Assembly (NCBI RefSeq): GCF_002850255.1
Contig: NZ_CP022522.1
Location: 2,975,125-3,039,124, forward strand
DNA from: Pseudoalteromonas sp. NC201
GTDB lineage: Bacteria > Pseudomonadota > Gammaproteobacteria > Enterobacterales > Alteromonadaceae
Length of the DNA stretch: 64,000 bases
Reading direction: 5' to 3'
A model generated the notes under the pieces. That model was given only the letters and a program-made list of their open reading frames with translations. It did not search any database and was not told the origin of the DNA. The position numbers and the translations under genes were made by a program. Below are positions 16,711-27,490 of the stretch, piece after piece. Numbering within the stretch: the first letter of the stretch is position 1; every line of letters begins with the position of its first letter.

Positions 16711-19326
16711 TTACTGCGTTACTTCATTTAACCAAGTTGGAACACTGTTTAGTGCTGCGTCTAGGTTTTCTGGTTGTGAACCACCAGCTTGCGCCATATC
16801 AGGACGACCGCCACCTTTACCACCGACTTGAGAAGCCATGTGATTAACTAGCTCACCTGCTTTTACCTGACCAACTAAGTCTTTCGTTACGCCAGCGATT
16901 AGGCTTACTTTATCGCCATTTGCTACACCTAGCGCGATGACACCTGAGCCAATCTTGTTCTTCAGGTCATCGACCATGCCTCGCAGTGCTTTAGACTCAG
17001 TTCCTGCAACGTTCGCTACGAGTAATTTAATCCCATTCACTTCGGTTACAGAGTCAAGTAGCGTTGCACCCGCGGCACTTGCTAGTTTGTCATTTAGTTG
17101 AGCAACTTGCTTTTCAAGGCCTTTTGACTTTTCAAGTAGCGCAGATACTTTTTCTAGCACTGATGAGGTATCACCCTTAACCAAAGCCGCAATTTCAGAA
17201 AGCACTTGCTCTTGCTCATTAACATAAGCGATAGCATCAGCACCTGTTACCGCTTCGATACGACGAACACCCGCTGCGATACCGCCTTCTGATACAATCT
17301 TGAAGAGACCAATATCACCAGCGCGCTTCACGTGTGTACCACCACAAAGCTCGATTGAGTATCCACCAATTGAAACGACTCGAACTTCATCATCGTATTT
17401 TTCACCAAAGAGCGCCATCGCTCCTTTGTCTTTGGCAGCATCGATATCCATCAACTCAGTTTGCAGAGCAAAATTGCGGCGGATCTCTGCGTTCACTGCA
17501 TCTTCTACTTGCTGCAACTGCGCTTTAGTGACGCCTTCAAAATGTGAAAAGTCGAAACGAAGACGATCCGGCAGTACCAATGAACCTTTTTGAGTAACAT
17601 GGTCACCCAACAAATCGCGCAGTGCTTTGTGCACCAAGTGCGTTGCAGTATGGTTTTTCTTCACTCGCTCGCGACGCTCAGCGTCAATACGCGCATCGGC
17701 TTTATCGTTAACACCAATGCGGCCAACCACATGACCATGGTGTGCAAATGCATTACCTAGCTTTTGCGTGTCAGTAACCACAAACTCGCCGTTAGCCACT
17801 TTTAGTACACCCGTATCACCAACTTGGCCGCCTGACTCAGCATAGAAAGGCGTGCGGTCAAGGATAACCACGCCTTGCTCACCATCTTCTAAAGTATTGG
17901 TATGTTGACCTTCTTTAAAGATTTCAACCACAGTGCCGGTATAGTGCTCAGCATCATAGCCTTTGAAGTCAGTATTTTTATCAGACTTCAAGCGCTCGTT
18001 GTAATCTGCACCGAACTTGCCAGCCGCTTGTGCTTTTTTACGCTGCTCTTCCATGCATGCTTGGAAGCCACGCTCGTCAATCGTCATAAAACGCTCACGC
18101 GCCACATCTGCCGTTAAGTCTGCAGGGAAGCCGTAAGTGTCATACAGTTTGAACACTAAATCGCCTGGAATAACGTCGCCTTCAATACCTGCAAGGCTGT
18201 CTTCTAGGATAGTCAAACCACGGTCTAGTGTTTTACCAAACTGATCTTCTTCAATACGTAGTACTTTTTCGATAATCGCTCGTTGCTTCACTAATTCTGG
18301 GTAAGCTTCACCCATTTGCTCAGCAAGTGCGGCAACTAACTTATAGAAGAATGCCCCTTTTGCACCGAGTTTATTGCCGTGACGAACTGCACGACGAATG
18401 ATACGACGTAGCACGTAACCACGACCTTCATTCGATGGCATGACGCCATCAGCAATAAGGAACGCACACGAACGAATGTGGTCAGCAACCACACGTAGTG
18501 ATTTATCTTCTAAATCTTGTGCATCTGTTACTTTTGCAGCTGCTTTAATCAGCGCTTGGAACAGGTCAATCTCATAGTTTGAGTGCACACCTTGCATAAT
18601 AGCCGAGATACGTTCAAGACCCATGCCGGTATCAACCGACTGCATTGGCAGCGGCTCCATTGTGCCGTCTGCATGACGGTTGTACTGCATGAATACTAAG
18701 TTCCAGATCTCAATGAAGCGATCGCCGTCTTCTTCTGGTGAGCCCGGAGGTCCCCCCCAAATGTGCTCGCCGTGGTCATAAAAGATTTCAGAGCAAGGAC
18801 CGCAAGGACCCGTGTCGCCCATTGACCAAAAGTTATCCGCCGTCGCAATACGGATGATCCTGTCTTCTGGAACACCAACTTGTTTTGACCAGATATCAAA
18901 TGCTTCGTCGTCTTCATGATAAATAGTAACTAGTAGCTTTTCTTTTGGCAGCTTGATCACATCCGTAAGGAAACCCCAAGCAAATTTTATTGCGTCGGTT
19001 TTAAAATAGTCACCAAAGCTAAAGTTACCTAGCATTTCGAAGAAAGTGTGGTGCCTTGCGGTATAACCTACGTTTTCAAGGTCATTATGTTTACCACCAG
19101 CACGAACACAGCGCTGTGAACTGGTTGCTCGCGTATAAGGGCGTTTTTCCGCACCCAAGAAGGCATCTTTAAACTGCACCATACCAGCGTTGGTGAACAG
19201 TAAGGTGGCATCATTACCCGGAATTAACGAGCTTGAAGGCACCACTTGGTGCTGTTGTTTAGCAAAGAAATCTAAGAAGCTTTGCCTGATTTGTGCGGTA
19301 GTCATATGCTGCATGTGATCATTCAC
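16711..19326 (-). CDS. alaS: Alanyl-tRNA synthetase
   Basis: 871 residues, the usual length. Recognisable elements are the class II start [42 protein letters not shown], the editing-domain zinc motif [12 protein letters not shown] and [13 protein letters not shown], and the C-terminal glycine-rich [15 protein letters not shown]. It charges tRNA-Ala and edits mischarged Ser and Gly. It overlaps the recX stop region by 8 bp, which indicates translational coupling with recX upstream and lysC downstream. Confidence 0.98.
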   Translation of the reverse strand: MNDHMQHMTTAQIRQSFLDFFAKQQHQVVPSSSLIPGNDATLLFTNAGMVQFKDAFLGAEKRPYTRATSSQRCVRAGGKHNDLENVGYTARHHTFFEMLGNFSFGDYFKTDAIKFAWGFLTDVIKLPKEKLLVTIYHEDDEAFDIWSKQVGVPEDRIIRIATADNFWSMGDTGPCGPCSEIFYDHGEHIWGGPPGSPEEDGDRFIEIWNLVFMQYNRHADGTMEPLPMQSVDTGMGLERISAIMQGVHSNYEIDLFQALIKAAAKVTDAQDLEDKSLRVVADHIRSCAFLIADGVMPSNEGRGYVLRRIIRRAVRHGNKLGAKGAFFYKLVAALAEQMGEAYPELVKQRAIIEKVLRIEEDQFGKTLDRGLTILEDSLAGIEGDVIPGDLVFKLYDTYGFPADLTADVARERFMTIDERGFQACMEEQRKKAQAAGKFGADYNERLKSDKNTDFKGYDAEHYTGTVVEIFKEGQHTNTLEDGEQGVVILDRTPFYAESGGQVGDTGVLKVANGEFVVTDTQKLGNAFAHHGHVVGRIGVNDKADARIDAERRERVKKNHTATHLVHKALRDLLGDHVTQKGSLVLPDRLRFDFSHFEGVTKAQLQQVEDAVNAEIRRNFALQTELMDIDAAKDKGAMALFGEKYDDEVRVVSIGGYSIELCGGTHVKRAGDIGLFKIVSEGGIAAGVRRIEAVTGADAIAYVNEQEQVLSEIAALVKGDTSSVLEKVSALLEKSKGLEKQVAQLNDKLASAAGATLLDSVTEVNGIKLLVANVAGTESKALRGMVDDLKNKIGSGVIALGVANGDKVSLIAGVTKDLVGQVKAGELVNHMASQVGGKGGGRPDMAQAGGSQPENLDAALNSVPTWLNEVTQ

Positions 19327-19807
19327 CCTTTATTTCTTCTTGCTCTGCTGCAGTCATTGCAGCTTCAATTGCAAAATCTATTTCATCAAAACTAAAGCCA
19401 CGATAACTCATGTAACGTACGCGCTTAGTTTTTTCTTTATATTCTATCGGTTGTGCGCAAAGACCGTACTTTTTTTCATAGGTTTTTGCGGCTTGCATGT
19501 ACCAATCAATTTCGCGCTCAGCGATTAGCGTATGCAAAGTCTCTCGGCTCACACCCTTTTGCCCTGCATCCATTAATACACGCTTTTCTCCAAGTCCTTT
19601 TGCAATCTGACGGTTTAAAAAGCTCTCTGCATAGCGGTCGTCATTAACGTAATCGAGCGACTTTAGCCAAGATACCAATTGCTCTGCGACTGCCGCTGTA
19701 GCCCCTTTTTGCAGTAGCTTTTGCGTCAATCCTGACTCAGAGTACTCTTGTCTCGACAATAACCAAACCGCATAGTTTTTTAGCTTTTTAACTTCTTGTT
19801 CATCCAT
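19319..19807 (-). CDS. recX: Regulatory protein RecX
   Basis: 162 residues. RecX repeats are visible: [40 protein letters not shown] and a C-terminal [20 protein letters not shown]. RecX restrains RecA filaments. Usually recX sits directly after recA, but here it follows a BPSS1780-like membrane gene with a 1-bp overlap and there is no recA in the window. The downstream alaS linkage is normal. Confidence 0.92.
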   Translation of the reverse strand: MDEQEVKKLKNYAVWLLSRQEYSESGLTQKLLQKGATAAVAEQLVSWLKSLDYVNDDRYAESFLNRQIAKGLGEKRVLMDAGQKGVSRETLHTLIAEREIDWYMQAAKTYEKKYGLCAQPIEYKEKTKRVRYMSYRGFSFDEIDFAIEAAMTAAEQEEIKGE

Positions 19808-20604
19808 CAGGCGTCAAAGCGTCCTGAGTCAGACTGAGAGATGTTAGCATTTTCATCATTTTCCTTCTTTTCAACGATAATTGGCATAAACATCGCCTGA
19901 AAAGAAACAAAAAAACCTATCATGGCGACCGGCATGATAATAATCGCCGGGATCATCGACAGCGGTATAGACGCAACGATAAACGCTGCGACGACCAGGC
20001 CGTAAAGACTCAGCGCGGCCATATTATGATAAAAAGCGGCAAGCGAGCACTTCATCGCATGAAAAATACGTTTTTCACCTTGGAAAAACACCTGTGGCAC
20101 GACAAAAGCGAAGGCCATCATAATGACCGATTGTGCAATCACAAATACGGCAACTTCGGCAAAACTAATATTGCTCGCGATAAGTCCGATAAGTTCATTC
20201 GGATCGGTATTTGGGCCAACACTCTCCAGCGCAGTCGCCACATCACTGAATAGCACACCGGCAACCATAGTCAGCAACAGCGCACCTGCCATTTGATAAA
20301 TACCAACTCGGAACAAGTGTAATCGGCGGCCTTTTGCTGCAAAAGGCTCAAAAATATCAGCTAACTTTATTGGTTTATTGATCTGTTTATTGATAACTGC
20401 AAGGTAGAAGCCAGCGCTTAAGAAAGGACCAGACAAGGCAGCGATGATATGAAAAATAGGTGCGAACAGGGGCAATAGACTTACTACCGCCATGAAAATA
20501 TACATCAACATGAAAGTCATAGGCTGGGTTTTGAAAATTGCCCACCCGGCTTTTAGCCACTGCACGCCCATGCTTGCTTTGAATGTTCTAATTGGTGTCG
20601 ACAT
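19807..20604 (-). CDS. BPSS1780-family membrane protein
   Basis: 265 residues. The N-terminal QWLKAGWAIFKTQPMTFMLMY and a middle YQMAGALLLTMVAG pattern match the BPSS1780 family. About six membrane helices alternate with short loops (LADIFEPFAAKGRRLHLFRVG). The C-terminal ~20 residues are hydrophilic (EKKENDENANISQSDSGRFD). Function is unknown. The stop overlaps the first base of recX, so they share a transcript. Confidence 0.82.
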   Translation of the reverse strand: MSTPIRTFKASMGVQWLKAGWAIFKTQPMTFMLMYIFMAVVSLLPLFAPIFHIIAALSGPFLSAGFYLAVINKQINKPIKLADIFEPFAAKGRRLHLFRVGIYQMAGALLLTMVAGVLFSDVATALESVGPNTDPNELIGLIASNISFAEVAVFVIAQSVIMMAFAFVVPQVFFQGEKRIFHAMKCSLAAFYHNMAALSLYGLVVAAFIVASIPLSMIPAIIIMPVAMIGFFVSFQAMFMPIIVEKKENDENANISQSDSGRFDA

Positions 20605-20788
20605 AGTCCACTTAATTTAAGCTATAACGTCTTTGATTATACTGATTACCGCGTCGAGTGAAAAGGCATGAAAAGCGGATTTGTCAGCGCTTTTTAGCAT
20701 ATTTTAAACAAATACTGACGGTTACCATAACCTATGTTGGACATCTTAAGTTTGAGAGAGTTGTAATGAGAATAGTATGTTTGATATG

Positions 20789-20823
20789 ACAAGCCAACCG
20801 AAGCACTTATCTAGTCGGCTTGT
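20789..20823 (-). terminator. Weak hairpin after ribA
   Basis: A 10-bp stem (ACAAGCCGAC / GTTGGCTTGT on the transcript strand, one G-U pair) with a 15-nt loop lies 24 bp after the ribA stop. No T run follows, so it may need Rho. Confidence 0.4.
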
Positions 20824-20846
20824 TGTAGTAAGCATATACGCTTCGG

Positions 20847-21473
20847 CTAATCAGCTTTTGATATCTTTTTGATATCCAGCATGTGGGCACCGTGTTGGAT
20901 CTTGGTTTTTAGATACTGTTCATTACCAGAAACCCCAGCCTTAACATGCGCCTGAGTGCCAACTACCTCATCGACAGTAATACCCGCATTTCTCAACGCC
21001 TTCAGCTTTCTTGGATTATTCGTCATTAACTTAACGTGGTTTAATCCGAGCGCCTGAAGCATCAACACGGCATCAGAGAAATCTCTTAAGTCATCTTCAA
21101 AGCCGAGGTGGTTGTTTGCCTCGTAGGTGTTCATCCCTTGTGATTGCAATACATAAGCATCGATTTTATTGTACAAGCCAATGCCACGACCTTCTTGGCG
21201 CAAATATAACAAAATGCCGCCTTGATTATGCATCGCCTCAATACATTCATTTAACTGTTCGCCACAATCACAACGAGAAGAATGAAAGACATCGCCGGTT
21301 AAGCACTCAGAGTGCATACGAATTAGGGGAATTTGCTGCTGACTGTCTGCGCTATTAAATACCAGCGCAACATGTTCCTGGCCATCTTTTAGCCCTGAAA
21401 AAGAAACTATTTCTGCAGGGATATTACTATGCTGCCCTACATTCAGCCCGACTCTCGCTCTTACTTCTGCCAC
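20847..21473 (-). CDS. ribA: GTP cyclohydrolase II
   Basis: 208 residues. The zinc site is in [20 protein letters not shown] and the catalytic loop in [29 protein letters not shown] and [12 protein letters not shown] are also typical of RibA. It opens GTP to the first riboflavin precursor. The protein is stand-alone, without a RibB (DHBP synthase) domain. It is divergent from the porin-like gene with 159 bp between. Confidence 0.95.
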   Translation of the reverse strand: MAEVRARVGLNVGQHSNIPAEIVSFSGLKDGQEHVALVFNSADSQQQIPLIRMHSECLTGDVFHSSRCDCGEQLNECIEAMHNQGGILLYLRQEGRGIGLYNKIDAYVLQSQGMNTYEANNHLGFEDDLRDFSDAVLMLQALGLNHVKLMTNNPRKLKALRNAGITVDEVVGTQAHVKAGVSGNEQYLKTKIQHGAHMLDIKKISKAD

Positions 21474-21632
21474 GTCTTAATCTTGCCTAATGTGATAATA
21501 TAACAATATGCTACCATACATGGGATATGGTGTCTCTAAGTTCATTATACAAGGCCAAGGCGGACATCGCATTGGTAAATGTCAAAATTCGAACTAGGCT
21601 ATATAAAAGGAAAGCGAAAACATTTATAACTC

Positions 21633-22856
21633 ATGCGCTCTGTTTTTATCTGCCTACTATTTTTAACCACATTCAGCTACGGCTCTGACATTGATTTCAG
21701 TGGCTTTGCTACGCTCAAGGCGGTTAAAACAGACTCCCATACCGCCAAAATCAGAGAATCCATCTCACATCCGCACGGTGTGGAAAAAGATGAGCTCGAC
21801 TTTTCATTTTCTTCTTTGGGCCTACAGGCAGAGTGGCATGCAAATGATAATGTAGAGTTTGTTGGGCAACTGCTATTAAAAGAGCAACACGATGACCAAG
21901 TCAACAATGCAATAAAACTGGCTTTTCTACGCTACAATCTAAATTCGAACTGGCAATTTCGTGCCGGACGCACCGGGTTAGACCTATTTTTGATGACTGA
22001 ATATCGGGATATTGGCTATTCAATGGATATGGAACATCCGCCTGTCGAGTTTTATTCCATTATTCCTCACCAAAACCTAGATGGCGTTGACTTGCAGTAT
22101 CGCGCACCGCTTGATCAGGGCATCGCCAGCATCAAAGCATATTGGGGCCGCTCCGAATCGCCTATCTACAGCGATTATAAGTTTTTTTGGAATGTAGAAC
22201 TTAAATCTATCTTGGGTGTAGCGGTACAGTACGAAACGTTAAATTGGCTGTTTAGAGCCAACTATACAACAACAAAAGCAGCTAATGAGCATGAACAGCA
22301 AAAGCAGTTACGTGAGGCTCTCGCGCAAGTTCCTCTACAAGTTTGGCCAACCAAAAATGAGCTTATCGACTCTCTTTATATTATCGACAAGCGCTTCACC
22401 TATAGCGCGCTCAGTATGAGATATGATGATTCGAAGTGGTTGGTACAAAGTGAATTATCGCTGACGGATTCAAATTCCAGCGTGCTCAACCGCCTAAAAG
22501 CAGCTTATATCACACTAGGCAAGCGCTTCGATTTAAACACTTTGTCTTTCACCTACTCAGTTGCCAAGTCCGATAATGAGCCAAGTGTAGAACCCGGTCC
22601 GCTCGTCCCATTACCTGAATTAATACAAATATACGAAGCTGCTTCCATGCACTCTGGTTTTTATCAACTGGATCAGCATAGCACCTCACTAACGTGGCGA
22701 CGCGAATTGAGCCCGACGTTAGCACTAAAGTTCAATTGGAAGCATACATCAGCGGACCATTTGCCCAGCGCTTTTTACCTTCACGATACTGAGCAATTTA
22801 GTGATCCCGACCTTTCTTTTAACACCTTCACACTTAGCTTTAATTGGGTGTTCTGA
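21633..22856 (+). CDS. Outer-membrane beta-barrel protein, first gene of a signalling unit
   Basis: 407 residues. A short signal peptide (MRSVFICLLFLTTFSYG) precedes alternating amphipathic strands with many aromatic girdle residues, ending in FNTFTLSFNWVF with a terminal Phe as in OMP C-termini. No named porin family is recognised. The stop TGA overlaps the ATG of the next gene, so it is coupled to the PstS-like protein and diguanylate cyclase that follow. The ribosome site is poorly placed (AAGGA about 20 nt before the ATG). Confidence 0.82.
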   Translation: MRSVFICLLFLTTFSYGSDIDFSGFATLKAVKTDSHTAKIRESISHPHGVEKDELDFSFSSLGLQAEWHANDNVEFVGQLLLKEQHDDQVNNAIKLAFLRYNLNSNWQFRAGRTGLDLFLMTEYRDIGYSMDMEHPPVEFYSIIPHQNLDGVDLQYRAPLDQGIASIKAYWGRSESPIYSDYKFFWNVELKSILGVAVQYETLNWLFRANYTTTKAANEHEQQKQLREALAQVPLQVWPTKNELIDSLYIIDKRFTYSALSMRYDDSKWLVQSELSLTDSNSSVLNRLKAAYITLGKRFDLNTLSFTYSVAKSDNEPSVEPGPLVPLPELIQIYEAASMHSGFYQLDQHSTSLTWRRELSPTLALKFNWKHTSADHLPSAFYLHDTEQFSDPDLSFNTFTLSFNWVF

Positions 22857-23278
22857 TGAAAAGGTTACTTACTGCTGTTTTCTTCCTGATTTCTTACCCA
22901 ATTTCAGCAACAGCTGATATTGCCGTCATCGTTAACAAAGACAACCCCATCGAGTCAATATCGCAGCGCCAACTCATCGACATGTACATGGGAAAATACG
23001 TTGCCTTTCCCAACGGCGATATGGCCGTGACCTATGACTACGAAAAATCACACCCTTTAAGAGGTCCTTTTTTCTTGGCACTGACAGGACGCAATGAAAG
23101 CCAAATCAATGCTTATTGGTCAAGAATAAAGTTCAGCGGCAAAGTTTCTCCCCCACAGTCATTTTCCTCACCGTCGACTATACTTGAAAATATCAGAAAT
23201 ACGCCAAATGCAATCGGCTATGTTCCAGCAGACTTTGTGACGGGTGATGTGAAGGTAATTTATCAAATCAATGACTAA
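22856..23278 (+). CDS. Small PstS-like periplasmic binding protein
   Basis: 140 residues from ATG 22856 (TGATG overlap with the upstream stop). A signal peptide is followed by VIVNKDNPIESISQRQLIDMYMGKYVAFPNGD, typical of PstS-like phosphate/anion-binding proteins, and by a GYVPADF element. It is about half the length of true PstS, so it is a one-lobe or minimal version and probably a sensor rather than a transporter part. It overlaps the diguanylate cyclase gene by 8 bp. Confidence 0.85.
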   Translation: MKRLLTAVFFLISYPISATADIAVIVNKDNPIESISQRQLIDMYMGKYVAFPNGDMAVTYDYEKSHPLRGPFFLALTGRNESQINAYWSRIKFSGKVSPPQSFSSPSTILENIRNTPNAIGYVPADFVTGDVKVIYQIND

Positions 23279-24836
23279 ATATGGGCTGATCGTGCGGCTA
23301 GCACTCGTGCTTGTTGTCTCGACTTTTATTTTTTCAATGCTTTACGCTAAGTTATATCACGACCATATTGTTGAGCGTGAACTTCGGCGTTCTAATACTA
23401 TTATTGGGCAAATTGGCCAAACCGTGTCGTCTTCTTCCTCTATTGCCACTTATCTCAATGACAAAGACCTTGCTGTAGAAGTTATTAATGGCCTAGTCAG
23501 TAACGACGTTATCTCTTCGGCCGCAATAAAAAGTGAGGATAAGTGGCTCGCTCAAAGTGTAGGATTTAAATCGCAAAATGCGACCATTATTTCGCTTAAT
23601 CATCCGTTTTTATTGAGTGAAATTGTTGGTGAGATCTATATTCAACCAAATTCCGTTTTTATCGAGCAAAGTGCTAGAGATATCGCCCGTTCAAGTGTTC
23701 AAACTTTGTTGGTTGTCATCATCCCAATCTTAGTCATCTTCACCGTTGTTACACATTTTATAGTTACAAAACCCCTGAGTAACTTAAGTAGTCAAATTGC
23801 TAGGGTTATTCCTGGAACACCATTGGATTTAGTCGTGCCTAGGGGGCATGAATCAAGTGAAATTGGTGATATTGCGAGCAATACCAATCAACTTATTGCT
23901 AAAACCGCTTCCATGTTCGAGCAAGAGCGCCAACTGCGAGCTGATATTGAAATACTTGAGAAGCGCTTTAGGCTGATGTTTGAGCGCTCCTCTTCTCCCA
24001 CCCTACTGGTAAAAGACAAAGGTGAAGTGATCTTAGCTAATGATGCCGCTTGTGATTTGCTGGCAGGCATGGCAATTGACCTTGATGAATATTTTCCCGA
24101 AAGTTTTGGTCGCTACTGCAAAACTCCGGATATTCTCTACACCTTTACGGAGCATACCTTGGAGCTTAACCAGCCAACTCAGTCAGAGTTTGAGTTTATT
24201 AACCCCATGACCGAACAACCTGTTTGGCTGAGTGTCATCATGCTTAGAGTGGAAAGTAGCGGGCAATTCTATTTACAGGTGTTTTTATCAGATATCACGC
24301 TTAGAAAAACTGTGTTTCAAGAACTCAATAAAAAGGCTAACCGCGATAAGCTAACAGGCCTCTACAATCGCCATGGTACTGAAATCAAGATCAACGAGTG
24401 GTTAGATAACGAAACTCCGTTTAGCTTATTTATTATTGATTTAGATGAGTTTAAACCAATCAATGATATTTATGGCCATAACGCCGGTGACGCTATGTTA
24501 AAACACATCGCCACTCAAATTAGTGCTCAGGTGAGAGAACAAGACGTGGTTTGTCGTTGGGGAGGTGATGAGTTTTTGATTGCCTTGCACTGCGCTAAAA
24601 ATGAAAAATTGCAGCGCATCGCTGAAAACCTGTTAGGGGCGATAAACACCGAGATGATTTGGCAAACGTCAGAAGGGAAATTACTTCCACTGCGAGTTGG
24701 TGCGAGCATAGGTATTGCAAGCTACCCAAGAGACGCGGTTGAGCTAAGCCAATTAATCGAATGTGCCGATGTCGCCATGTATACGGTTAAAAAAGACAAG
24801 AAAAACGCCTTTCAATTTTACTCGTTAAGCGCTTAG
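23271..24836 (+). CDS. Membrane diguanylate cyclase with periplasmic sensor, HAMP and PAS domains
   Basis: 521 residues. The first membrane helix (~7-27) and second (~148-170) enclose a periplasmic domain of ~120 residues. A HAMP linker (~170-225), coiled coil, PAS domain (~235-350) and GGDEF domain follow. GGDEF is intact at ~431-435 with the I-site REQD at 422-425. It makes cyclic-di-GMP. The overlap with the PstS-like gene suggests that protein presents the signal to its periplasmic domain. Confidence 0.92.
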   Translation: MTKYGLIVRLALVLVVSTFIFSMLYAKLYHDHIVERELRRSNTIIGQIGQTVSSSSSIATYLNDKDLAVEVINGLVSNDVISSAAIKSEDKWLAQSVGFKSQNATIISLNHPFLLSEIVGEIYIQPNSVFIEQSARDIARSSVQTLLVVIIPILVIFTVVTHFIVTKPLSNLSSQIARVIPGTPLDLVVPRGHESSEIGDIASNTNQLIAKTASMFEQERQLRADIEILEKRFRLMFERSSSPTLLVKDKGEVILANDAACDLLAGMAIDLDEYFPESFGRYCKTPDILYTFTEHTLELNQPTQSEFEFINPMTEQPVWLSVIMLRVESSGQFYLQVFLSDITLRKTVFQELNKKANRDKLTGLYNRHGTEIKINEWLDNETPFSLFIIDLDEFKPINDIYGHNAGDAMLKHIATQISAQVREQDVVCRWGGDEFLIALHCAKNEKLQRIAENLLGAINTEMIWQTSEGKLLPLRVGASIGIASYPRDAVELSQLIECADVAMYTVKKDKKNAFQFYSLSA

Positions 24837-24890
24837 TTATACCGCTCAAGTTAGCACGACAGTCCACCAGCACACCTAATCCTCTTTTAT

Positions 24891-26705
24891 CTACTGAAAG
24901 TGGCTTATCTGCTGCATTGCCTCTTGAATATATTCAAAGTTTGGCTCTTGCTCAGATGGCTTGTTAGTTTCATCGAGCATCTCATAAGTTCCCATGGGCG
25001 AGACTTCAACAATTTGCTGCTTACTCACAATCGCATATTTATTGTAGCTACTGAGTAATAGCCAATTTCTCTTTTTAACTGTTCCGGTTAAGTTATAACC
25101 CGTACTATAATCTTCAGGTGTGTTTTTGACCCCTAAGTACTCATTCATCAACGTCGGCACGACGTCTAAGTGACTGGTTACCACATTTGAGGCTTGCCAA
25201 TGCTGCCACTTTTCGCTTTTTGGTCCTACAACAATAAATGGCACCTTTATCTGCGGCTCAGTAAAATTACTATTGTGTCCCCAGTAATTAAGCTTGTTGT
25301 CATTAAGCTCTTCACCATGATCTGATGTGATAATCACCAGTGTATTTTCTATATCAAGCTGCGCTAATACCGATGCAGCAAGACTATCTACAAAGTGTGT
25401 ACTGGTAAGATAGCGATTTAAAATTGGTTCTCTATCATAATCGTTGTCCAATAACATATGGTTAATGGGGCCGTGCATTGGCCCAAACCCGGCATGGTAA
25501 CCCTCAGGAACTGCGTAGCCATGGATTGCATCATAAAAGAGAAAACTGAAAGACGGCTGGTTTGGATCTTTATTAGCATACCATTTAACCCAATTTTTGG
25601 TGATCTGCTCATCCCTAGCTAATACGTCATCACCTTTTGTATGCGTTTTTAGCCCCTTAATGCGAGCAAACACGGTTTCATTAAACTCAGGGCGAACAAG
25701 TTGTGCAGACGAAAATACCCCAAATTGATAACCCAAATCGCGCATTCTATCCATCAATAATGGCGTAACTCGATTGTTGTAAATATCCTGCCAAGCAGTG
25801 CCTGGCAAACCATAAAACAGTCCGGAGATCCCTGTTCGTGTAGAATTTCCAGTAGAGAAGTGTTGATTGAAGACCACACCTTGTTGTGAGAATCGCCAAA
25901 TATTGGGAGTAACTTGTGCTGTAAAGGCATCATACCGCCATGAATCCAGTACCACAAAAACAATATCAAGAGGCTTTTTAACTGGCTCTACTTCAATAGG
26001 TTGTAAAGGATAGTTAAATTGCCCTTGTGTTAAAGACATTGATTTCTGCTGCGCCAATGCAGCCTCATCTAGCAAATCATATTTACGCAAAAAAGAGTTT
26101 GCTGTTGCAGGTTTGTAGAGGGGTAAATACTTACTGAATCCTGTGATCGGTTGATATACCGTCGCACTTGCCCAAGCATGAATTGTATTGCTCGCCAACA
26201 GGGCAATAATGGTTACGCTAGTGAACTTTCGACCAAAGCGCAGCTGCATTACGGCTCGGGGCTTACTTAACCACGTTAACAGGTAAAACTGGAAAGCAAA
26301 TATCATAACAAAAATGGCTACCGCTTGAGCCCATGCAATTGGCGAGAACTCAATAACTTGGCCTGCAAGCAGCATATCGACAATAACACCGTTAATATGA
26401 AACTTGTAAAGCTCAAAGCACAAGCTATTTGCAATAAGTGCTACGAAAAACAATGCATAAAATAAAGCAAAGCATACGGATCTCACTTTATTTGACTGTA
26501 ACCATACTAAAGGCATAGCGACAATACTCACTAACGCTGTGAGTAAAGCCATATGGCTCCACGTTGATACGGAAACGTAAAATAATGTCAGTCCTTGATA
26601 ATCAACAGGGTTGGTATTTACAACATTTATGGTAATTAAGATTGAGCAAAGAGAGTTGATAAGAACCAACCAGCCGAACTGGTGAAACCGATGACGCAAT
26701 AGCAC
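24891..26705 (-). CDS. yejM: YejM/PbgA/LapC-type inner-membrane sulfatase-like protein
   Basis: 604 residues, GTG start at 26705 with GGAAC upstream. Five membrane helices occupy ~1-190 (DUF3413 part). A periplasmic alkaline-phosphatase/sulfatase-superfamily domain follows, with FVVLDSWRYDAF, NSTRTGISGLFYGLPG, and ITSDHGEELNDN. In enterobacteria this protein controls LpxC turnover through LapB and so sets LPS levels. The architecture fits that family; the enterobacterial role is transferred by family only. Confidence 0.88.
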   Translation of the reverse strand: MLLRHRFHQFGWLVLINSLCSILITINVVNTNPVDYQGLTLFYVSVSTWSHMALLTALVSIVAMPLVWLQSNKVRSVCFALFYALFFVALIANSLCFELYKFHINGVIVDMLLAGQVIEFSPIAWAQAVAIFVMIFAFQFYLLTWLSKPRAVMQLRFGRKFTSVTIIALLASNTIHAWASATVYQPITGFSKYLPLYKPATANSFLRKYDLLDEAALAQQKSMSLTQGQFNYPLQPIEVEPVKKPLDIVFVVLDSWRYDAFTAQVTPNIWRFSQQGVVFNQHFSTGNSTRTGISGLFYGLPGTAWQDIYNNRVTPLLMDRMRDLGYQFGVFSSAQLVRPEFNETVFARIKGLKTHTKGDDVLARDEQITKNWVKWYANKDPNQPSFSFLFYDAIHGYAVPEGYHAGFGPMHGPINHMLLDNDYDREPILNRYLTSTHFVDSLAASVLAQLDIENTLVIITSDHGEELNDNKLNYWGHNSNFTEPQIKVPFIVVGPKSEKWQHWQASNVVTSHLDVVPTLMNEYLGVKNTPEDYSTGYNLTGTVKKRNWLLLSSYNKYAIVSKQQIVEVSPMGTYEMLDETNKPSEQEPNFEYIQEAMQQISHFQ

Positions 26706-26754
26706 AGTTCAAAGTGTTCCTTTAATAGAAAATTTGACTGTTATATTACCGTTC

Positions 26755-26770
26755 TGACACATTAGTGTCA
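26755..26770. promoter_or_regulatory. 16-bp perfect palindrome upstream of yejM
   Basis: TGACACATTAGTGTCA lies 50 bp before the yejM start in the 110-bp gap behind the DUF3087 gene. The symmetry and position suggest a repressor or activator operator. The regulator is not identified. Confidence 0.45.
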
Positions 26771-26815
26771 CATTAAAAATTGTGAAAAAGTTTAACGCCG
26801 AAACAAGCCGCTTTG

Positions 26816-27322
26816 TTAGTACTGTTTCAATATCGTTTCTTTATAGTTTTCTGCTTTTATTTCAACTTGATACTTGCTAGCCAGTGAATCCAGCTCTGCT
26901 TGCCACATCGCCAAATCATCCATCGTTATGGTGTTGTCATCCAATTGCCATAGCTGACGAGATCCCGCATAGCTATACTGAATCGCCGTCATCGCGTCCA
27001 CATCCCCCTGCTGCGCAGCCTGTTTTAACTTCGCCATTTTACGGGTGATTTTGTTCAATGATTGCTTTAAGTCCCACACATAACTGACTTCAGTCATAAA
27101 GGGATGCGCTTTATGCTTTTTGAGCACGAGCCCAATGACGATGCAGGTCACTACTACACCAGTTAAATTCCAATGAAAATGGCTACCATCTACATCAGGA
27201 AATAATTGGATCAATAACTGAGCAATCCCTAAACTACCGAGTGCTAGCGCCACAACGCAAGCAATAATTACTTGATTTAAATGTTTGCGATAACGCGCTT
27301 TATTGATCTCAACTAACTTCAT
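26816..27322 (-). CDS. DUF3087-family membrane protein
   Basis: 168 residues. The N-terminus MKLVEINKARYRKHLNQVIIAC, two membrane helices (~17-39 and ~51-67) and the cytoplasmic HPFMTEVSYVWDLKQSLNKITRK region are characteristic of DUF3087 proteins of marine gammaproteobacteria. Function is unknown. It is upstream of yejM on the same strand but has a 110-bp gap with a palindrome, so the two may be separately controlled. Confidence 0.82.
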   Translation of the reverse strand: MKLVEINKARYRKHLNQVIIACVVALALGSLGIAQLLIQLFPDVDGSHFHWNLTGVVVTCIVIGLVLKKHKAHPFMTEVSYVWDLKQSLNKITRKMAKLKQAAQQGDVDAMTAIQYSYAGSRQLWQLDDNTITMDDLAMWQAELDSLASKYQVEIKAENYKETILKQY

Positions 27323-27490
27323 AACTACCTATGATCACGAAAAATTAAATAATGTGCTCTGCTCTTCGTGCATTGTAATCCATGGCCTGTAGCCAAACCA
27401 AGATACATATCAAAAAAATCTAAAAACTTTCACCCCGTTTCAGTTACCCAAACGTTTTATATACGAAAACAATATAACAGGGATAAAATC

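Noticed and set aside
16447..18117. Plus-strand open frames opposite lysC and alaS
   Set aside because: They are antisense shadows of two strongly conserved genes and have no domain or ribosome site.
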